Shown here piece by piece: positions 1 through 8,050 of a DNA stretch of 64,000 nucleotides (positions are counted from its first letter, which is position 1; each line of letters starts with the position of its first letter). A program made the translations under genes and the position numbers. The stretch is taken from positions 62,001 through 126,000 of the forward strand of contig NZ_CAESCM010000013.1 of NCBI RefSeq assembly GCF_903166585.1, in the 5' to 3' direction. The notes beneath the pieces were generated by a model that worked only from the letters and a program-made list of their open reading frames with translations, did not search any database and was not told the origin of the DNA. The stretch is from Pedobacter ghigonis. GTDB taxonomy: Bacteria; Bacteroidota; Bacteroidia; Sphingobacteriales; Sphingobacteriaceae.

Positions 1-1170
1 GAAATGCAGCAAGGTTTAATTAACGACTATAAAGAAGGTGGTTGGTTGCCTGAATGGAGCAGCCCGGGTTATGCCAATATCATGGTAGGTAACAACTCTG
101 CTTCTGTAGTTTCTGATGCTTATATCAAAGGTATGCGTGGTTACGATATCGAAACCTTATGGCAGGCAGTAAAACATGGAGCCAACAACGAAGGCCCTAT
201 GGAAGCTGTTGGTCGCGATGGCGTTAAATATTATAACGAATTGGGTTATGTGCCTTTTGATGTTAAAAAGAACGAAAATGCGGCTAAAACTTTAGAATAT
301 TCGTACGATGATTTCACCATTTACCAGCTGGGAAGAGCACTGGGTAAACCGGCATCAGAGATCGATATTTACAAGAAAAGAGCCATGAACTACAAAAACC
401 TTTTCGATCCGGCTTCAGGCTTAATGCGTGGTAAAAACCAGGATGGAACTTTCCAAAGCCCGTTTAGCCCGTTTAAATGGGGTGGTGCATTTACCGAAGG
501 TAACAGCTGGCACTATACCTGGTCTGTTTTCCAGGATATCGATGGTTTAGCAAAATTAATGGGCGGTCACCAGAAATTTGTAACCAAACTGGATTCAGTT
601 TTCTCTATGCCTCCAGTGTTTGACGAAAGTGCTTATGGTGGCGTAATTCACGAAATCCGCGAAATGCAAATTGCCAATATGGGGCAGTACGCACACGGAA
701 ACCAACCTATCCAGCACATGATTTACCTGTACAACTATGGTGGTGCTCCTTATAAAACACAATACTGGGTGCGCGAAACCATGAACAGAATGTACAAAGC
801 AACACCTGATGGATATTGCGGTGACGAAGATAACGGACAAACTTCTGCCTGGTATGTGTTTTCGGCAATGGGTTTCTATCCGGTAACGCCTGCTGTAGAT
901 CAGTATGTTTTGGGTGCGCCTTTGTTTAAAAAGGTAACCGTTACGTTAGAAAACGGCAAACAGTTAGTCATTAACGCGCCTGCAAACAGCGATAACAACC
1001 GTTACGTGCAGTCATTGCAGATCAATGGTAAACCATATTCAAAAAACTGGATCAGCCACAGTGGTGTGCAGCAAGGTGCCGTGTTAAACTTTAACATGAC
1101 AGCTACACCAAACAAAACACGTGGTTCAAATCCAGCCGATTTCCCTTATTCATTATCAACTGAAAAATAA
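1..1170 (+). CDS. GH92 family alpha-mannosidase, C-terminal part (cut by window edge)
   Basis: The frame is open to the left edge, so the N-terminal half and signal peptide lie outside the window. GH92 enzymes are calcium-dependent exo-alpha-mannosidases acting on N-glycan or mannan side chains, usually periplasmic or at the cell surface in Bacteroidota. Visible family hallmarks are the FTEGNSWHYTW block (acidic residue encoded at 496-498, the position of the family catalytic acid) and GDEDNGQTSAWYVFSAMGFY (acidic codons 823-831), which contains the conserved acidic pair, followed by the terminal beta-sandwich. A terminator-like hairpin follows at 1182-1216. The next gene encodes a secreted DUF1080 protein, which fits a carbohydrate-use region. 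The family call is firm; the linkage specificity cannot be read. Confidence 0.93.
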   Translation, partial: EMQQGLINDYKEGGWLPEWSSPGYANIMVGNNSASVVSDAYIKGMRGYDIETLWQAVKHGANNEGPMEAVGRDGVKYYNELGYVPFDVKKNENAAKTLEYSYDDFTIYQLGRALGKPASEIDIYKKRAMNYKNLFDPASGLMRGKNQDGTFQSPFSPFKWGGAFTEGNSWHYTWSVFQDIDGLAKLMGGHQKFVTKLDSVFSMPPVFDESAYGGVIHEIREMQIANMGQYAHGNQPIQHMIYLYNYGGAPYKTQYWVRETMNRMYKATPDGYCGDEDNGQTSAWYVFSAMGFYPVTPAVDQYVLGAPLFKKVTVTLENGKQLVINAPANSDNNRYVQSLQINGKPYSKNWISHSGVQQGAVLNFNMTATPNKTRGSNPADFPYSLSTEK

Positions 1171-1181
1171 TTAATTTTACC

Positions 1182-1220
1182 TTTCCATTGAGTAGTAAAC
1201 ACCTGCTCAATGGAAATTTT
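1182..1220 (+). terminator. hairpin terminator after GH92 gene
   Basis: A perfect 11-bp inverted repeat TTTCCATTGAG (1182-1192) / CTCAATGGAAA (1206-1216) is followed by a short T run. It lies 11 bp after the mannosidase stop codon. It also argues against a start for the next gene at the TTG inside this hairpin (1188). Confidence 0.6.
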
Positions 1221-1268
1221 AAGACACAGCCAGGCCCTGATAAGGCTGGCACAAATGAAACCAAATAT

Positions 1269-2678
1269 ATGATAAGAAACGTCTCAAAGACGAGTTTCAC
1301 AGCCATGCTCTGGCTTTGTGGAACCTTGCTGGCATACGGCCAGCGCATCGAACTAAAAGATCTCTCTGCTTTCCGGAACCCTGGAAATTCATGGTCACTA
1401 GCCGAAAATGTTGTAGCCGATTTAAACGGTGAAAATATTTTGAAAGCGACCAAGGGCGAAGGAATTCTGGTTAATCAGTCAACAGCTAAAAAAGCCGGAT
1501 CTGATTTGTTTACCGTAAACGAATATGGTAATGTAGCAGTAGAACTTGATTATTTAACTTCCAAAGGTGCAAACTCTGGTATTTATCTTCAGGGTAATTA
1601 CGAAATCCAGATTGATGATGCCTGGGGATTGAGAAACGCAACCTCATCAAACAATGGTGGTATTTACCAACGTTGGGATGACAGCAAGCCAGAAGCCGAC
1701 AAAGGTTTTGGAGGCGTAGCTCCGCGTCAGAATGCAAGTAAGGCACCTGGTTTATGGCAGCACATTAGAATTGTTTTCCAGGCACCAAAATTCGATGCAT
1801 CTGGAAAGAAAACCGAAAATGCGAAAGTAATTAGTGTAGTGCTTAACGGTGTAACCATTCACGAAAATGTAGAATTGTTTGGTGCAACCCGTGGTGCTGC
1901 AGGTGCTGAAAAAGCTACCGGGCCATTGCGTTTACAAGGCGATCATGGTAGCGTGGCTTTTAAAAACATCGTAATCACTGCGCTATCTGAAATTCCTAAG
2001 TCAGACCAAAGGGGCGGTGCAGATCCGATTTATATCGAAGCAGCAAGCAACAATATGATCAGAAGTTTTGTAGATGTGTTACCAGGCGTACGTTCGGTAC
2101 ATGCTATTTCAGTAGGCGGACCAGAAAAAACAGCTTATAGCTACGATTTGGATAACGGAACCTTATTACAAGGCTGGCACGGCGATTTTATCGACGCAAC
2201 CCCAATGTGGGATGGTCGCGGTAACGGTACTTCACGTGCATTGGGTAGTGTTACCCGCTTTACCAAAAAACCTGTTTTAGCCATTTCAAAACTGGCAAAT
2301 GCACAGGATAAATGGGTTGCAGATACTGCAGGTACAGGTTTCCGCACAAGAGGATATGTATTGGATCAACAAGAAAGACCAACATTTAAATACAATATTT
2401 ATGGTACCACTGTTGCCGATGCGGTAAAAGTGATGGAAAACGGACAAGGCTTAACAAGAGAAATTACTGTTGACAATGCTTCAAAAGATTTGTATTTCCT
2501 TTTAGCTACTGCTTCCAATATCGAAGAAGTATCGAAAGGTTTATACCTGGTTGATGACAAATCTTATTACATCCAGCTGGCTGATGGCACTGCCAAACCA
2601 GTAATCAGAGATGTAGATGGCAAGAAAGAAATGGTTGTAGCCATTGGAAGTAAGTTGAATTATACCATTTTGTTTTAA
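1269..2678 (+). CDS. secreted DUF1080 (3-keto-disaccharide hydrolase-type) protein
   Basis: A secreted protein of about 469 residues. The frame is open from 1188, but the ATG at 1269 gives a clean signal peptide (IRN, hydrophobic AMLWLCGTLLAYGQ) and avoids the upstream terminator hairpin, so I place the start there. Residues about 30-235 look like the concanavalin-like DUF1080 domain: an EYGNVAVELDYLTSKGANSGIYLQG segment, then YEIQIDD, then a closing LRLQGDHGSVAFKNI strand. DUF1080 proteins include hydrolases of 3-keto-glycosides as well as binding modules. The C-terminal half (about 250-469) is not recognised; it often accompanies sugar-oxidising proteins. The next gene begins 11 bp after the stop and encodes a cytochrome-linked dehydrogenase, so the two probably share a transcript. 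The substrate is unknown. Confidence 0.82.
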   Translation: MIRNVSKTSFTAMLWLCGTLLAYGQRIELKDLSAFRNPGNSWSLAENVVADLNGENILKATKGEGILVNQSTAKKAGSDLFTVNEYGNVAVELDYLTSKGANSGIYLQGNYEIQIDDAWGLRNATSSNNGGIYQRWDDSKPEADKGFGGVAPRQNASKAPGLWQHIRIVFQAPKFDASGKKTENAKVISVVLNGVTIHENVELFGATRGAAGAEKATGPLRLQGDHGSVAFKNIVITALSEIPKSDQRGGADPIYIEAASNNMIRSFVDVLPGVRSVHAISVGGPEKTAYSYDLDNGTLLQGWHGDFIDATPMWDGRGNGTSRALGSVTRFTKKPVLAISKLANAQDKWVADTAGTGFRTRGYVLDQQERPTFKYNIYGTTVADAVKVMENGQGLTREITVDNASKDLYFLLATASNIEEVSKGLYLVDDKSYYIQLADGTAKPVIRDVDGKKEMVVAIGSKLNYTILF

Positions 2679-2689
2679 TTGTGATAGTA

Positions 2690-4633
2690 ATGAGAAATAC
2701 ATTTAAGAAATTAGCAATACTGGCATTAAGTTTTAGCTTTACTACAGTTTTTGCACAGGAAACACCGAAAGAAGAAGATTTTTTCAAAATAAATAAAGTA
2801 CGCGTACCCGAAGGACCTATTTTAGAGGTTGGTGGTTTAATTACCTTACCAAATGGCGATTTAGCCCTTTCTACCCGTAGGGGAGAAGTATTTGTGGTAG
2901 AAAACCCAACAACAACCAAACCTTACTGGCGCAGATTTGCCTATGGCTTGCACGAAATTTTGGGTATCGCCTATAAAAATGGTGCGATTTACGTGGCGCA
3001 ACGTGGCGAGTTAACCAAACTGGTTGATAAAGATCAGGATGGTAAAGCCGATGTGTACGAAACCGTATATGCATGGCCTTTAAGCGGTCACTACCACGAA
3101 TATAGCTTCGGACCTAAATTAATGCCTGATGGTACTTTTATGGTCACCGCAAACGTTGCCTTTGGCGATGAAGAATGGTGGCGTGCAGAAAGCCGCGTAC
3201 CTATGCGTGGTTGGGCGATGAACATTACCGAAGATGGTAAAATGAGCCCTTATGCAGCGGGTTTCCGTTCGCCTGCAGGTATTGGCGAAATTGATGGTAA
3301 ATTTTATTATACCGAAAACCAGGGCGACTGGGTTGGCTCAGGTGGTTTATGGAAAGTAAACAAAGGCGATTTTATGGGCCACCCTGCAAGTTTAAGGTGG
3401 ACCAACCTGCCGAACTCTCCGGTTAAACTACAATCTGATTTCTTTTACTCGCAAATAGATGAGCGTAGAATTAAAAATGAGCAGGGAAGATATATTAAGC
3501 CAGAAAACAGGGTAAATGAAACCTTCAAAACTTTGTTCGATATGAAGAAAGTATTTCCTGAGTTGCGTTTACCATCGGTTTGGTTGCCTTACGGTATTTT
3601 GGGTATCTCTTCTGCAGAGCCTGTTAAAATTCCTGAAAATACATTTGGTCCTTTTGCAGGTCAGATTTTAGTTGGCGATCAGGGTATGAGTATCATTTCG
3701 AGGATTTTTATGGAAACCGTAAAAGGTGAAGAGCAAGGCGCTGCCTTCTTGTTCCGTAAAGGTTTCCGTTCAGGTGTGTTAAGATTAGAGTGGGGAACTG
3801 ATGGTTCGTTATTTGTTGGAGAAACCAACCGTGGATGGGGATCAGCAGGTGATGCAAACGAAGGCTTGGAAAGATTGGTTTACAACAATAAAACACCTTT
3901 CGAAATGAAAGCCGTAAGGGCAATGCCTGATGGTTTTGAAGTTGAATTTACTATGCCGGTAGATCGTAAATCGGCCGAAGATTTAGCTTCTTACGATGCT
4001 GAAAGCTTTATTTATAAATACCACCCGGTTTATGGTTCGCCACCGGTAAATACCGAGAAATTAAAAATTTCGGGTGTTAAAGTATCGGCTGATGGATTGA
4101 AAGCAAGGTTTATTGTTCAAAACCTGCGTCAACATTATATCCACACTTTAACTTTAGATGGTATCCGTTCGCAGGATGGTTTCTATTCGCTGGTTCATCC
4201 GGTAGCTTATTATACTTTAAACCAGATCCCTGATGGAACTAAACTTGCCATGAGCGAAGTGAGCACTAAAAACTCAGCAGCAGCACCGGCAGCACCTGCA
4301 CCAGCTAAAAAAACGGTACCAGCAAAAAAAGCCGCTGAAACCAAAACGCCTGCAACAACTGCAGCTACGGCAAAAGCACCAACTTTTAAAGAAGTAGAAG
4401 GTTTATTAACTAAAAATACTTGTCTGGCTTGCCATAACCAAACCAAAAGACAAATTGGTCCGCCGTTTGCAGAAATTGCAAAACGTAAATATTCACCTGA
4501 GAAGATATTTCAGTTGATCCACAATCCACAGCCACAAAACTGGCCGGGTTATTCAACTGAGATGCCTCCAATGCCTCAGGTAACCAAAGCCGAAGCTTTA
4601 AAAATTGCCAGCTGGATTAATTCTTTAAAATAA
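2690..4633 (+). CDS. periplasmic propeller-type dehydrogenase with C-terminal cytochrome c domain
   Basis: About 647 residues with a signal peptide (LAILALSFSFTTVFAQ). A GTG at 2681 is in frame, but the ATG at 2690 directly precedes the basic signal-peptide start. The body resembles soluble beta-propeller sugar dehydrogenases and 'membrane-bound dehydrogenase' proteins (LPNGDLALSTRRGEVFVVENP; GYGPKLMPDG-like blade motifs). An Ala/Pro/Lys linker (about residues 525-560) joins it to a cytochrome c domain with CLACH (codons 4421-4435) and a downstream MPPMPQ that probably supplies the axial Met. A redox protein passing electrons to a periplasmic haem is therefore likely. Together with the DUF1080 gene it may oxidise and then cleave glycosides; that link is inference. 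An intrinsic terminator follows at 4658. Confidence 0.8.
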   Translation: MRNTFKKLAILALSFSFTTVFAQETPKEEDFFKINKVRVPEGPILEVGGLITLPNGDLALSTRRGEVFVVENPTTTKPYWRRFAYGLHEILGIAYKNGAIYVAQRGELTKLVDKDQDGKADVYETVYAWPLSGHYHEYSFGPKLMPDGTFMVTANVAFGDEEWWRAESRVPMRGWAMNITEDGKMSPYAAGFRSPAGIGEIDGKFYYTENQGDWVGSGGLWKVNKGDFMGHPASLRWTNLPNSPVKLQSDFFYSQIDERRIKNEQGRYIKPENRVNETFKTLFDMKKVFPELRLPSVWLPYGILGISSAEPVKIPENTFGPFAGQILVGDQGMSIISRIFMETVKGEEQGAAFLFRKGFRSGVLRLEWGTDGSLFVGETNRGWGSAGDANEGLERLVYNNKTPFEMKAVRAMPDGFEVEFTMPVDRKSAEDLASYDAESFIYKYHPVYGSPPVNTEKLKISGVKVSADGLKARFIVQNLRQHYIHTLTLDGIRSQDGFYSLVHPVAYYTLNQIPDGTKLAMSEVSTKNSAAAPAAPAPAKKTVPAKKAAETKTPATTAATAKAPTFKEVEGLLTKNTCLACHNQTKRQIGPPFAEIAKRKYSPEKIFQLIHNPQPQNWPGYSTEMPPMPQVTKAEALKIASWINSLK

Positions 4634-4657
4634 AAAATAGCTTAAATTAGTAATAAG

Positions 4658-4688
4658 ACGGTTGGTGGAAACATCAGCCGTTTTTTTT
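4658..4688 (+). terminator. intrinsic terminator with GAAA loop
   Basis: ACGGTTGGTG (4658-4667), a GAAA tetraloop and CATCAGCCGT (4672-4681) form a 10-bp stem with two G-T pairs, followed by a run of T. It closes the DUF1080/cytochrome transcription unit. Confidence 0.85.
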
Positions 4689-4697
4689 GTCACCCTG

Positions 4698-4715
4698 ATC
4701 CGATAGCTATCGGAT
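4698..4715. repeat. perfect 18-bp palindrome, copy 1 of 4
   Basis: ATCCGATAGCTATCGGAT is its own reverse complement. Identical copies lie at 7658-7675 and 8202-8219, and a one-base variant at 47494-47511. All are intergenic and sit in longer 'GTCATTTCGATCC...GAGAAATCT' style repeats. Confidence 0.85.
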
Positions 4716-4757
4716 TTATTTCAGGGTCTCCCGCATATGATAGCAGAATACCCTTTA

Positions 4758-4835
4758 AAAAAGAAATGAGGATTCCACAATTGCAGAATCCCCATCATCT
4801 AAATTAACGCTCTCATATACATAAACGCTGTATTT
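4758..4835. repeat. structured repeat element, copy 1 of 3
   Basis: A hairpin ATGAGGATTC (4766-4775) / GAATCCCCAT (4786-4795) with one mismatch is followed by a conserved unpaired tail beginning TCATCTAAATTAACGCTCTC and ending ATACATAAACGCTGTA. The same hairpin-plus-tail occurs at 8051-8160 and 8311-8420. I do not recognise the element. It lies between the cytochrome gene terminator and rpiA. Confidence 0.75.
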
Positions 4836-4908
4836 ACGATTTATTGCCTGAACAGTAAATTATTTTTTGTTTTTGTGATGTTTATCATTTAACTCCTATT
4901 TTTACTAT

Positions 4909-5598
4909 ATGGAAAAGAACGGTCAGAACCAACAAGATGCCGAAAAACAGGCTGCAGCACTTGCCGCTGTAAAATATGTAAAAGATGGCGATGTTGTGGG
5001 GTTAGGTACAGGTTCTACCACTACCTTTGCCATTAAAGCATTGGGCGAGCGGGTGCGGGAAGGTTTAAACATTACTGCAGCAGCAAGTTCTGTTGCCACA
5101 GAAAAACTGGCCAAATCTTTCGGTATCGAAATTCTTGATCTGGGCAGCTTAAGTAAGATTGATATCAGTATTGATGGGGCAGACGAATTTACCGAATCGC
5201 TCGATCTGATTAAAGGTGGTGGCGGTGCACTTTTCAGAGAGAAAATTATAGCCTCATTAAGTAAAAATGCCATCGTAATTGCCGATGCTTCGAAAAAAGT
5301 TAAAAAACTGGGTGCTTTTACAGTGCCTATAGAAGTTATTCCGCTGGCGTACCAGTATGTTTTCGATCAGATTGAGTCATTAGGTAGTAAAGGCATACTT
5401 AGGCTAAAAGAGAATAAAAACTTCATTACCGATAACGGAAACCTGATTATTGATGCTGATTTTGGCCAGATTGATGACCCTGCAAAGCTGGCTTCAGATC
5501 TCAATCAGATTAACGGCATCCTGGCCCATGGCTTATTTATTAATATCACTTCAAAAGTAATTATGAGCGAAGGGATGGAGATTATCGTGTTTGAATAG
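4909..5598 (+). CDS. rpiA: ribose-5-phosphate isomerase A
   Basis: A cytosolic enzyme of the pentose phosphate pathway that interconverts ribose 5-phosphate and ribulose 5-phosphate. The 229 residues are the usual length for RpiA. Visible motifs are VGLGTGSTTTFAIKAL (phosphate-binding loop), SIDGADEF with the catalytic Asp, and KGGGGALFREKII with the conserved Lys and Glu. The ATG at 4909 gives the expected N terminus. It appears to be monocistronic: a terminator and repeats lie upstream, and the IS110 element begins about 4 bp past its stop codon. The insertion does not touch the reading frame but may have separated the gene from its original terminator. Confidence 0.97.
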   Translation: MEKNGQNQQDAEKQAAALAAVKYVKDGDVVGLGTGSTTTFAIKALGERVREGLNITAAASSVATEKLAKSFGIEILDLGSLSKIDISIDGADEFTESLDLIKGGGGALFREKIIASLSKNAIVIADASKKVKKLGAFTVPIEVIPLAYQYVFDQIESLGSKGILRLKENKNFITDNGNLIIDADFGQIDDPAKLASDLNQINGILAHGLFINITSKVIMSEGMEIIVFE

Positions 5599-5637
5599 GT
5601 AGATCGTTAGTTCATATACTCTAATAAAAAACAAGTT

Positions 5638-6645
5638 TTAGGCTACTTTTTTTTCGGAGCGGTTTGTTTTAAATTCTCTAGGATCAAGGCATATATGTTC
5701 AGGACTATATGGTGTTTTATTTTTTAACACGCTGTATATAGTTCTGAGCATTTTATTAGCCACATTATTCATAATAAGATAGTGAGGTTTTCCTTCTTGT
5801 GCTTTTTTCTGATAATATAACTTGTACTCCTTATTGTGTTTAACTGCCGATTTTGCACCCATGTATAATAATGATTTAAGTTCTTTATCAGCAAAGGGAA
5901 CGGTTCTTGATTTCGAAACCATTTTGCCCGAACTGTTTGGGAATGGGCAAACTCCTGCATAAGATGCAGCCTTTCTCGCTGTATCAATTATCATAAAATT
6001 ACCTGTTTTAATAATCATATCGGTTGCAATAACAGGTCCAACACCTTTCACACTAACTACCAGCTCATAGCTTTCGGCTAATTCTTCACTCGTTTTTATG
6101 AGCAACTCTATTTCCTTTTCCACTTCAAGGATCTCTGTATCTAAAAAGTTTAATGTCGATGCTAAACTGTGTTTAGCCGCAAGGCTCTGCATGGGCATAA
6201 CTTCTCTCGCATGTGCTCCTGTACGCAACTCTTTCCGTGCTTTGACCAGCTGGGCCCGTAGCGAACTCAGTTGTCGAAGTTCTGAAATCTCCTCACTGTG
6301 ATATTCTCTAAAAGACAATTTATCGAAAAAACGTTCTCCATATTCCCGTAAACGCCTGGCATCTTTTGGATCGGATTTCCCTTTAATAAGCCCCAAACTA
6401 TGTTTAACACTGTAACCTGAAACAAGGGAAATGCGCACACCACATTGATTACTCAGGTAAACCAATAAATCGCCATAGCTCCCTGTATGTTCTGTACACA
6501 GCACTACTTCAGCAGGAAGATCGGACAAAAAAGCCGATATCGAATGTAGATTGTTTTTCACTGTCTTGTTCTTTTCTAGTCCTTTTTCATTTACAAAGTT
6601 CACATCGAACTTCTCCTTTGATAAATCAATTCCATATACTTGCAT
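5638..6645 (-). CDS. IS110-family transposase (RNA-guided DEDD/Ser recombinase type)
   Basis: A protein of 335 residues, complete for the family. The N-terminal RuvC-like DEDD domain shows D7 (YGIDLSKEKFD), E52 (CTEHTG) and D92/D95 (GKSDPKDARRL). A coiled-coil linker covers about residues 120-190. The C-terminal Tnp_20 domain shows VKGVGPVIATDMI (helix-hairpin-helix) and YAGVCPFPNSSGK, whose Ser (238 or 239) matches the family's nucleophilic serine position. All key residues are present and the frame is uninterrupted, so the element may be active. Transposases of this family use a bridge RNA made from the element's own non-coding end to pair donor and target DNA. Such an RNA is predicted just upstream, at 6669-6796. 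Confidence 0.96.
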   Translation of the reverse strand: MQVYGIDLSKEKFDVNFVNEKGLEKNKTVKNNLHSISAFLSDLPAEVVLCTEHTGSYGDLLVYLSNQCGVRISLVSGYSVKHSLGLIKGKSDPKDARRLREYGERFFDKLSFREYHSEEISELRQLSSLRAQLVKARKELRTGAHAREVMPMQSLAAKHSLASTLNFLDTEILEVEKEIELLIKTSEELAESYELVVSVKGVGPVIATDMIIKTGNFMIIDTARKAASYAGVCPFPNSSGKMVSKSRTVPFADKELKSLLYMGAKSAVKHNKEYKLYYQKKAQEGKPHYLIMNNVANKMLRTIYSVLKNKTPYSPEHICLDPREFKTNRSEKKVA

Positions 6646-6668
6646 AATACACTTGTTTTATGCTCCGA

Positions 6669-6796
6669 ATTGAGTGGCTAAAATCGTGATAATGGGTTCG
6701 GCCCTAAATACTCTCTGGCTATAACTCAATAATCTGCTGTCCTTAATATGAACTTTAGGTTCTGCCTGATTGGTCAACAAAGTTAGGGCAGCAGAT
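6669..6796 (-). ncRNA. putative bridge RNA of the IS110 element
   Basis: Two adjacent stem-loops lie just upstream of the transposase start. Read on the transposase strand, the first pairs ATCTGCTGCCCT (6796-6785) with AGGACAGCAGAT (6743-6732), with one C/A mismatch. It continues inward through AACTTT (6784-6779) / AAAGTT (6756-6751) with a one-sided bulge. The second pairs ATTGAGT (6730-6724) with ACTCAAT (6675-6669), and has a wide internal region and a GGG/CCC tip. Two consecutive hairpins with internal loops upstream of the transposase is the layout known for IS110-group bridge RNAs (target-binding and donor-binding loops). Which loop is which, and the transcript ends, cannot be decided here. 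Confidence 0.55.
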
Positions 6797-6870
6797 GGAG
6801 CTTTTATCTCAAAAGTATATATCACAATTAAACTAAAGTCTTTTCAAGTATCGTTTTACAAACTAACGAT

Positions 6871-7120
6871 TGGCTCAATTGTTCACTGGTCAATAGTTGA
6901 TGGTTTATAGCCTAATTGGTTATTGGTCTGGTTGTCTATAAGGTAACTAGTCATTGACTATTGCTTCTTGATTATCTGCTAACTGGTCACTGAAAACTGC
7001 TTCATTCACCGGTAAAATCCCTTTTCCAAAAATAATCCAGAAATTTTTACCGACGCTTTTATTTCACTCACCGATAAAACTGCTTAACTCGAGGAAAAGC
7101 CATTCCCCGGCCTGCGTTTC
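6871..7120. other. non-coding low-complexity DNA beside the IS110 element
   Basis: No gene is seen. The stretch to about 7000 is made of loosely repeated words such as ACTGGTCA, ATTGGTTATTGG and ACTAGTCATTGAC, the degenerate simple-repeat style found elsewhere in this window. It is followed by a unique A/C-rich leader for the next gene. Confidence 0.5.
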
Positions 7121-7125
7121 CTTGC

Positions 7126-7133
7126 TACATTTG
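7126..7133 (+). promoter_or_regulatory. probable -7 promoter element (TACATTTG)
   Basis: TACATTTG fits the Bacteroidota -7 consensus TAnnTTTG and lies 20 bp before the ATG at 7154. No convincing -33 box was found. Confidence 0.4.
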
Positions 7134-7153
7134 AAGTATAAAAACAAAAGGTC

Positions 7154-7543
7154 ATGGAAACTTTCATCAAAAAAAATCACGCTGATAAACAATTTGGTTT
7201 AGGCATTTTAATCTTAGTAATCGGTTCGGTATGCTTACTTAGAAACTCGGGAATAGATATTCCACACTGGATCTTAAAATGGCATACCATCATGTTAGGT
7301 ATTGGTTTGTGGTTGGGCTATCGTAAAGATTTTACCGGTAGCGGCTGGTTGGCTTTAACCATCATTGGTGGTTTATTTACCCTTAAATCTATAACTGTTT
7401 TCGATTTCGACGTGTCGAGAATAAGTACAGCACTGGTATTGATCGGATTAGGTTTGTATGTGATCTTAAAACCTAAAAAAGTGCAAAACTTCGATCAGTA
7501 TTTTGATAAGAAACCAGTTGATTTTACTGATAAAGCAGAATAA
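7154..7543 (+). CDS. small membrane protein with LiaF-like (DUF5668-type) transmembrane segments
   Basis: A protein of 129 residues with about four hydrophobic segments: FGLGILILVIGSVCLL, TIMLGIGLWLGY, WLALTIIGGLFTL and ISTALVLIGLGLYVIL. It ends in a charged cytosolic tail. The arrangement of paired short helices with an IGLGLYVILKP ending resembles the transmembrane region of LiaF and the DUF5668 family. Related segments occur in this window in the proteins at 55018 and 55728. LiaF-type proteins modulate envelope-stress signalling, but a function for this one cannot be assigned. A -7 promoter element lies 20 bp upstream and a strong terminator directly downstream, so the gene is monocistronic. 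Confidence 0.75.
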   Translation: METFIKKNHADKQFGLGILILVIGSVCLLRNSGIDIPHWILKWHTIMLGIGLWLGYRKDFTGSGWLALTIIGGLFTLKSITVFDFDVSRISTALVLIGLGLYVILKPKKVQNFDQYFDKKPVDFTDKAE

Positions 7544-7568
7544 AAATCGTAACTCCATCATATATCTT

Positions 7569-7607
7569 AAAAAGGGACATTTTTTTAACAGGTGTCCCTT
7601 TTTTTAT
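7569..7607 (+). terminator. intrinsic terminator
   Basis: AAAAAGGGACA (7569-7579) and TGTCCCTTTTT (7593-7603) form an 11-bp stem followed by T residues, just after the small membrane protein gene. Confidence 0.85.
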
Positions 7608-7657
7608 TTAGCGTAACTGAAGTAAAATATCTTTTGTACATGAGGATCGTCATTTCG

Positions 7658-7675
7658 ATCCGATAGCTATCGGAT
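7658..7675. repeat. perfect 18-bp palindrome, copy 2
   Basis: ATCCGATAGCTATCGGAT, preceded by GTCATTTCG and followed by a 'GAAGCGGAACTGAGAAATC' segment. It is the same composite intergenic repeat as at 8202. Confidence 0.85.
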
Positions 7676-7679
7676 GATG

Positions 7680-8050
7680 TGAAGCGGAACTGAGAAATCT
7701 GTGGGTATATCCTTCAACTACGCTACTATTAAGGTTGCTTTGTAATTCGTTAATAATAAGCTATTTATTAGCTCTATGTATTTCCATCCAGTTAAGCCGA
7801 AGCACTAGCTCACCGTTCTACTTAATTCCGGCCTAATAAATTTTTCGGGCTCCACAGGCCAAGCCAACTTACTGACTTACAAAGAAAAATTTTCAGCCAG
7901 CGTTTTTTGGTTCTTTTTGACGCCAAAAAGAAGGAGCCCTTCGGCGGCGGTGAGCCGAAGCAAGACTGAGCGCAGGACAAAAAATCAATCATTTACGTCA
8001 CTAATATTGATTTTTATGCAATAAATTATTCCTCAGCTTGACAAACACCA
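7680..8050. other. gene-free intergenic stretch with hairpin
   Basis: No credible coding region is visible. The stretch holds a perfect 9-bp inverted repeat with 4-nt loop, TTCTTTTTG (7911-7919) / CAAAAAGAA (7924-7932), flanked by GC-richer text with AGCCGAAGCA repeated at about 7797 and 7952. Such 'TTTTTGGTTCTTTTTG..CCAAAAAGAA' segments recur between genes in related bacteria, from general recollection; the role is unknown. Confidence 0.55.

Larger units (their letters stand above)
5603..6870 (-). mobile_element. IS110-family insertion sequence (approximate limits)
   Basis: The element consists of an intact transposase (5638-6645, minus strand), about 35 bp beyond its stop codon, and about 225 bp of non-coding DNA upstream of its start. 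The limits are set by a 10-bp inverted pair, ATCGTTAGTT (5603-5612) and AACTAACGAT (6861-6870). These could be the element ends or a target palindrome, so the boundaries are tentative. A long upstream non-coding end is typical of the IS110 group proper, where it encodes the bridge RNA; in the IS1111 group the long end is downstream. No second copy is present in the window. Confidence 0.75.

Noticed and set aside
1188..1268. Upstream start for the DUF1080 protein
   Set aside because: The TTG lies inside the GH92 terminator hairpin and would bury the signal peptide behind 27 residues.
6887..6893. TGGTCAA beside the IS110 element as the target matched by the bridge RNA loop (same word at 6771-6777)
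   Set aside because: The flank is low-complexity DNA in which TGGTCA words recur by chance, and the match is too short to count.
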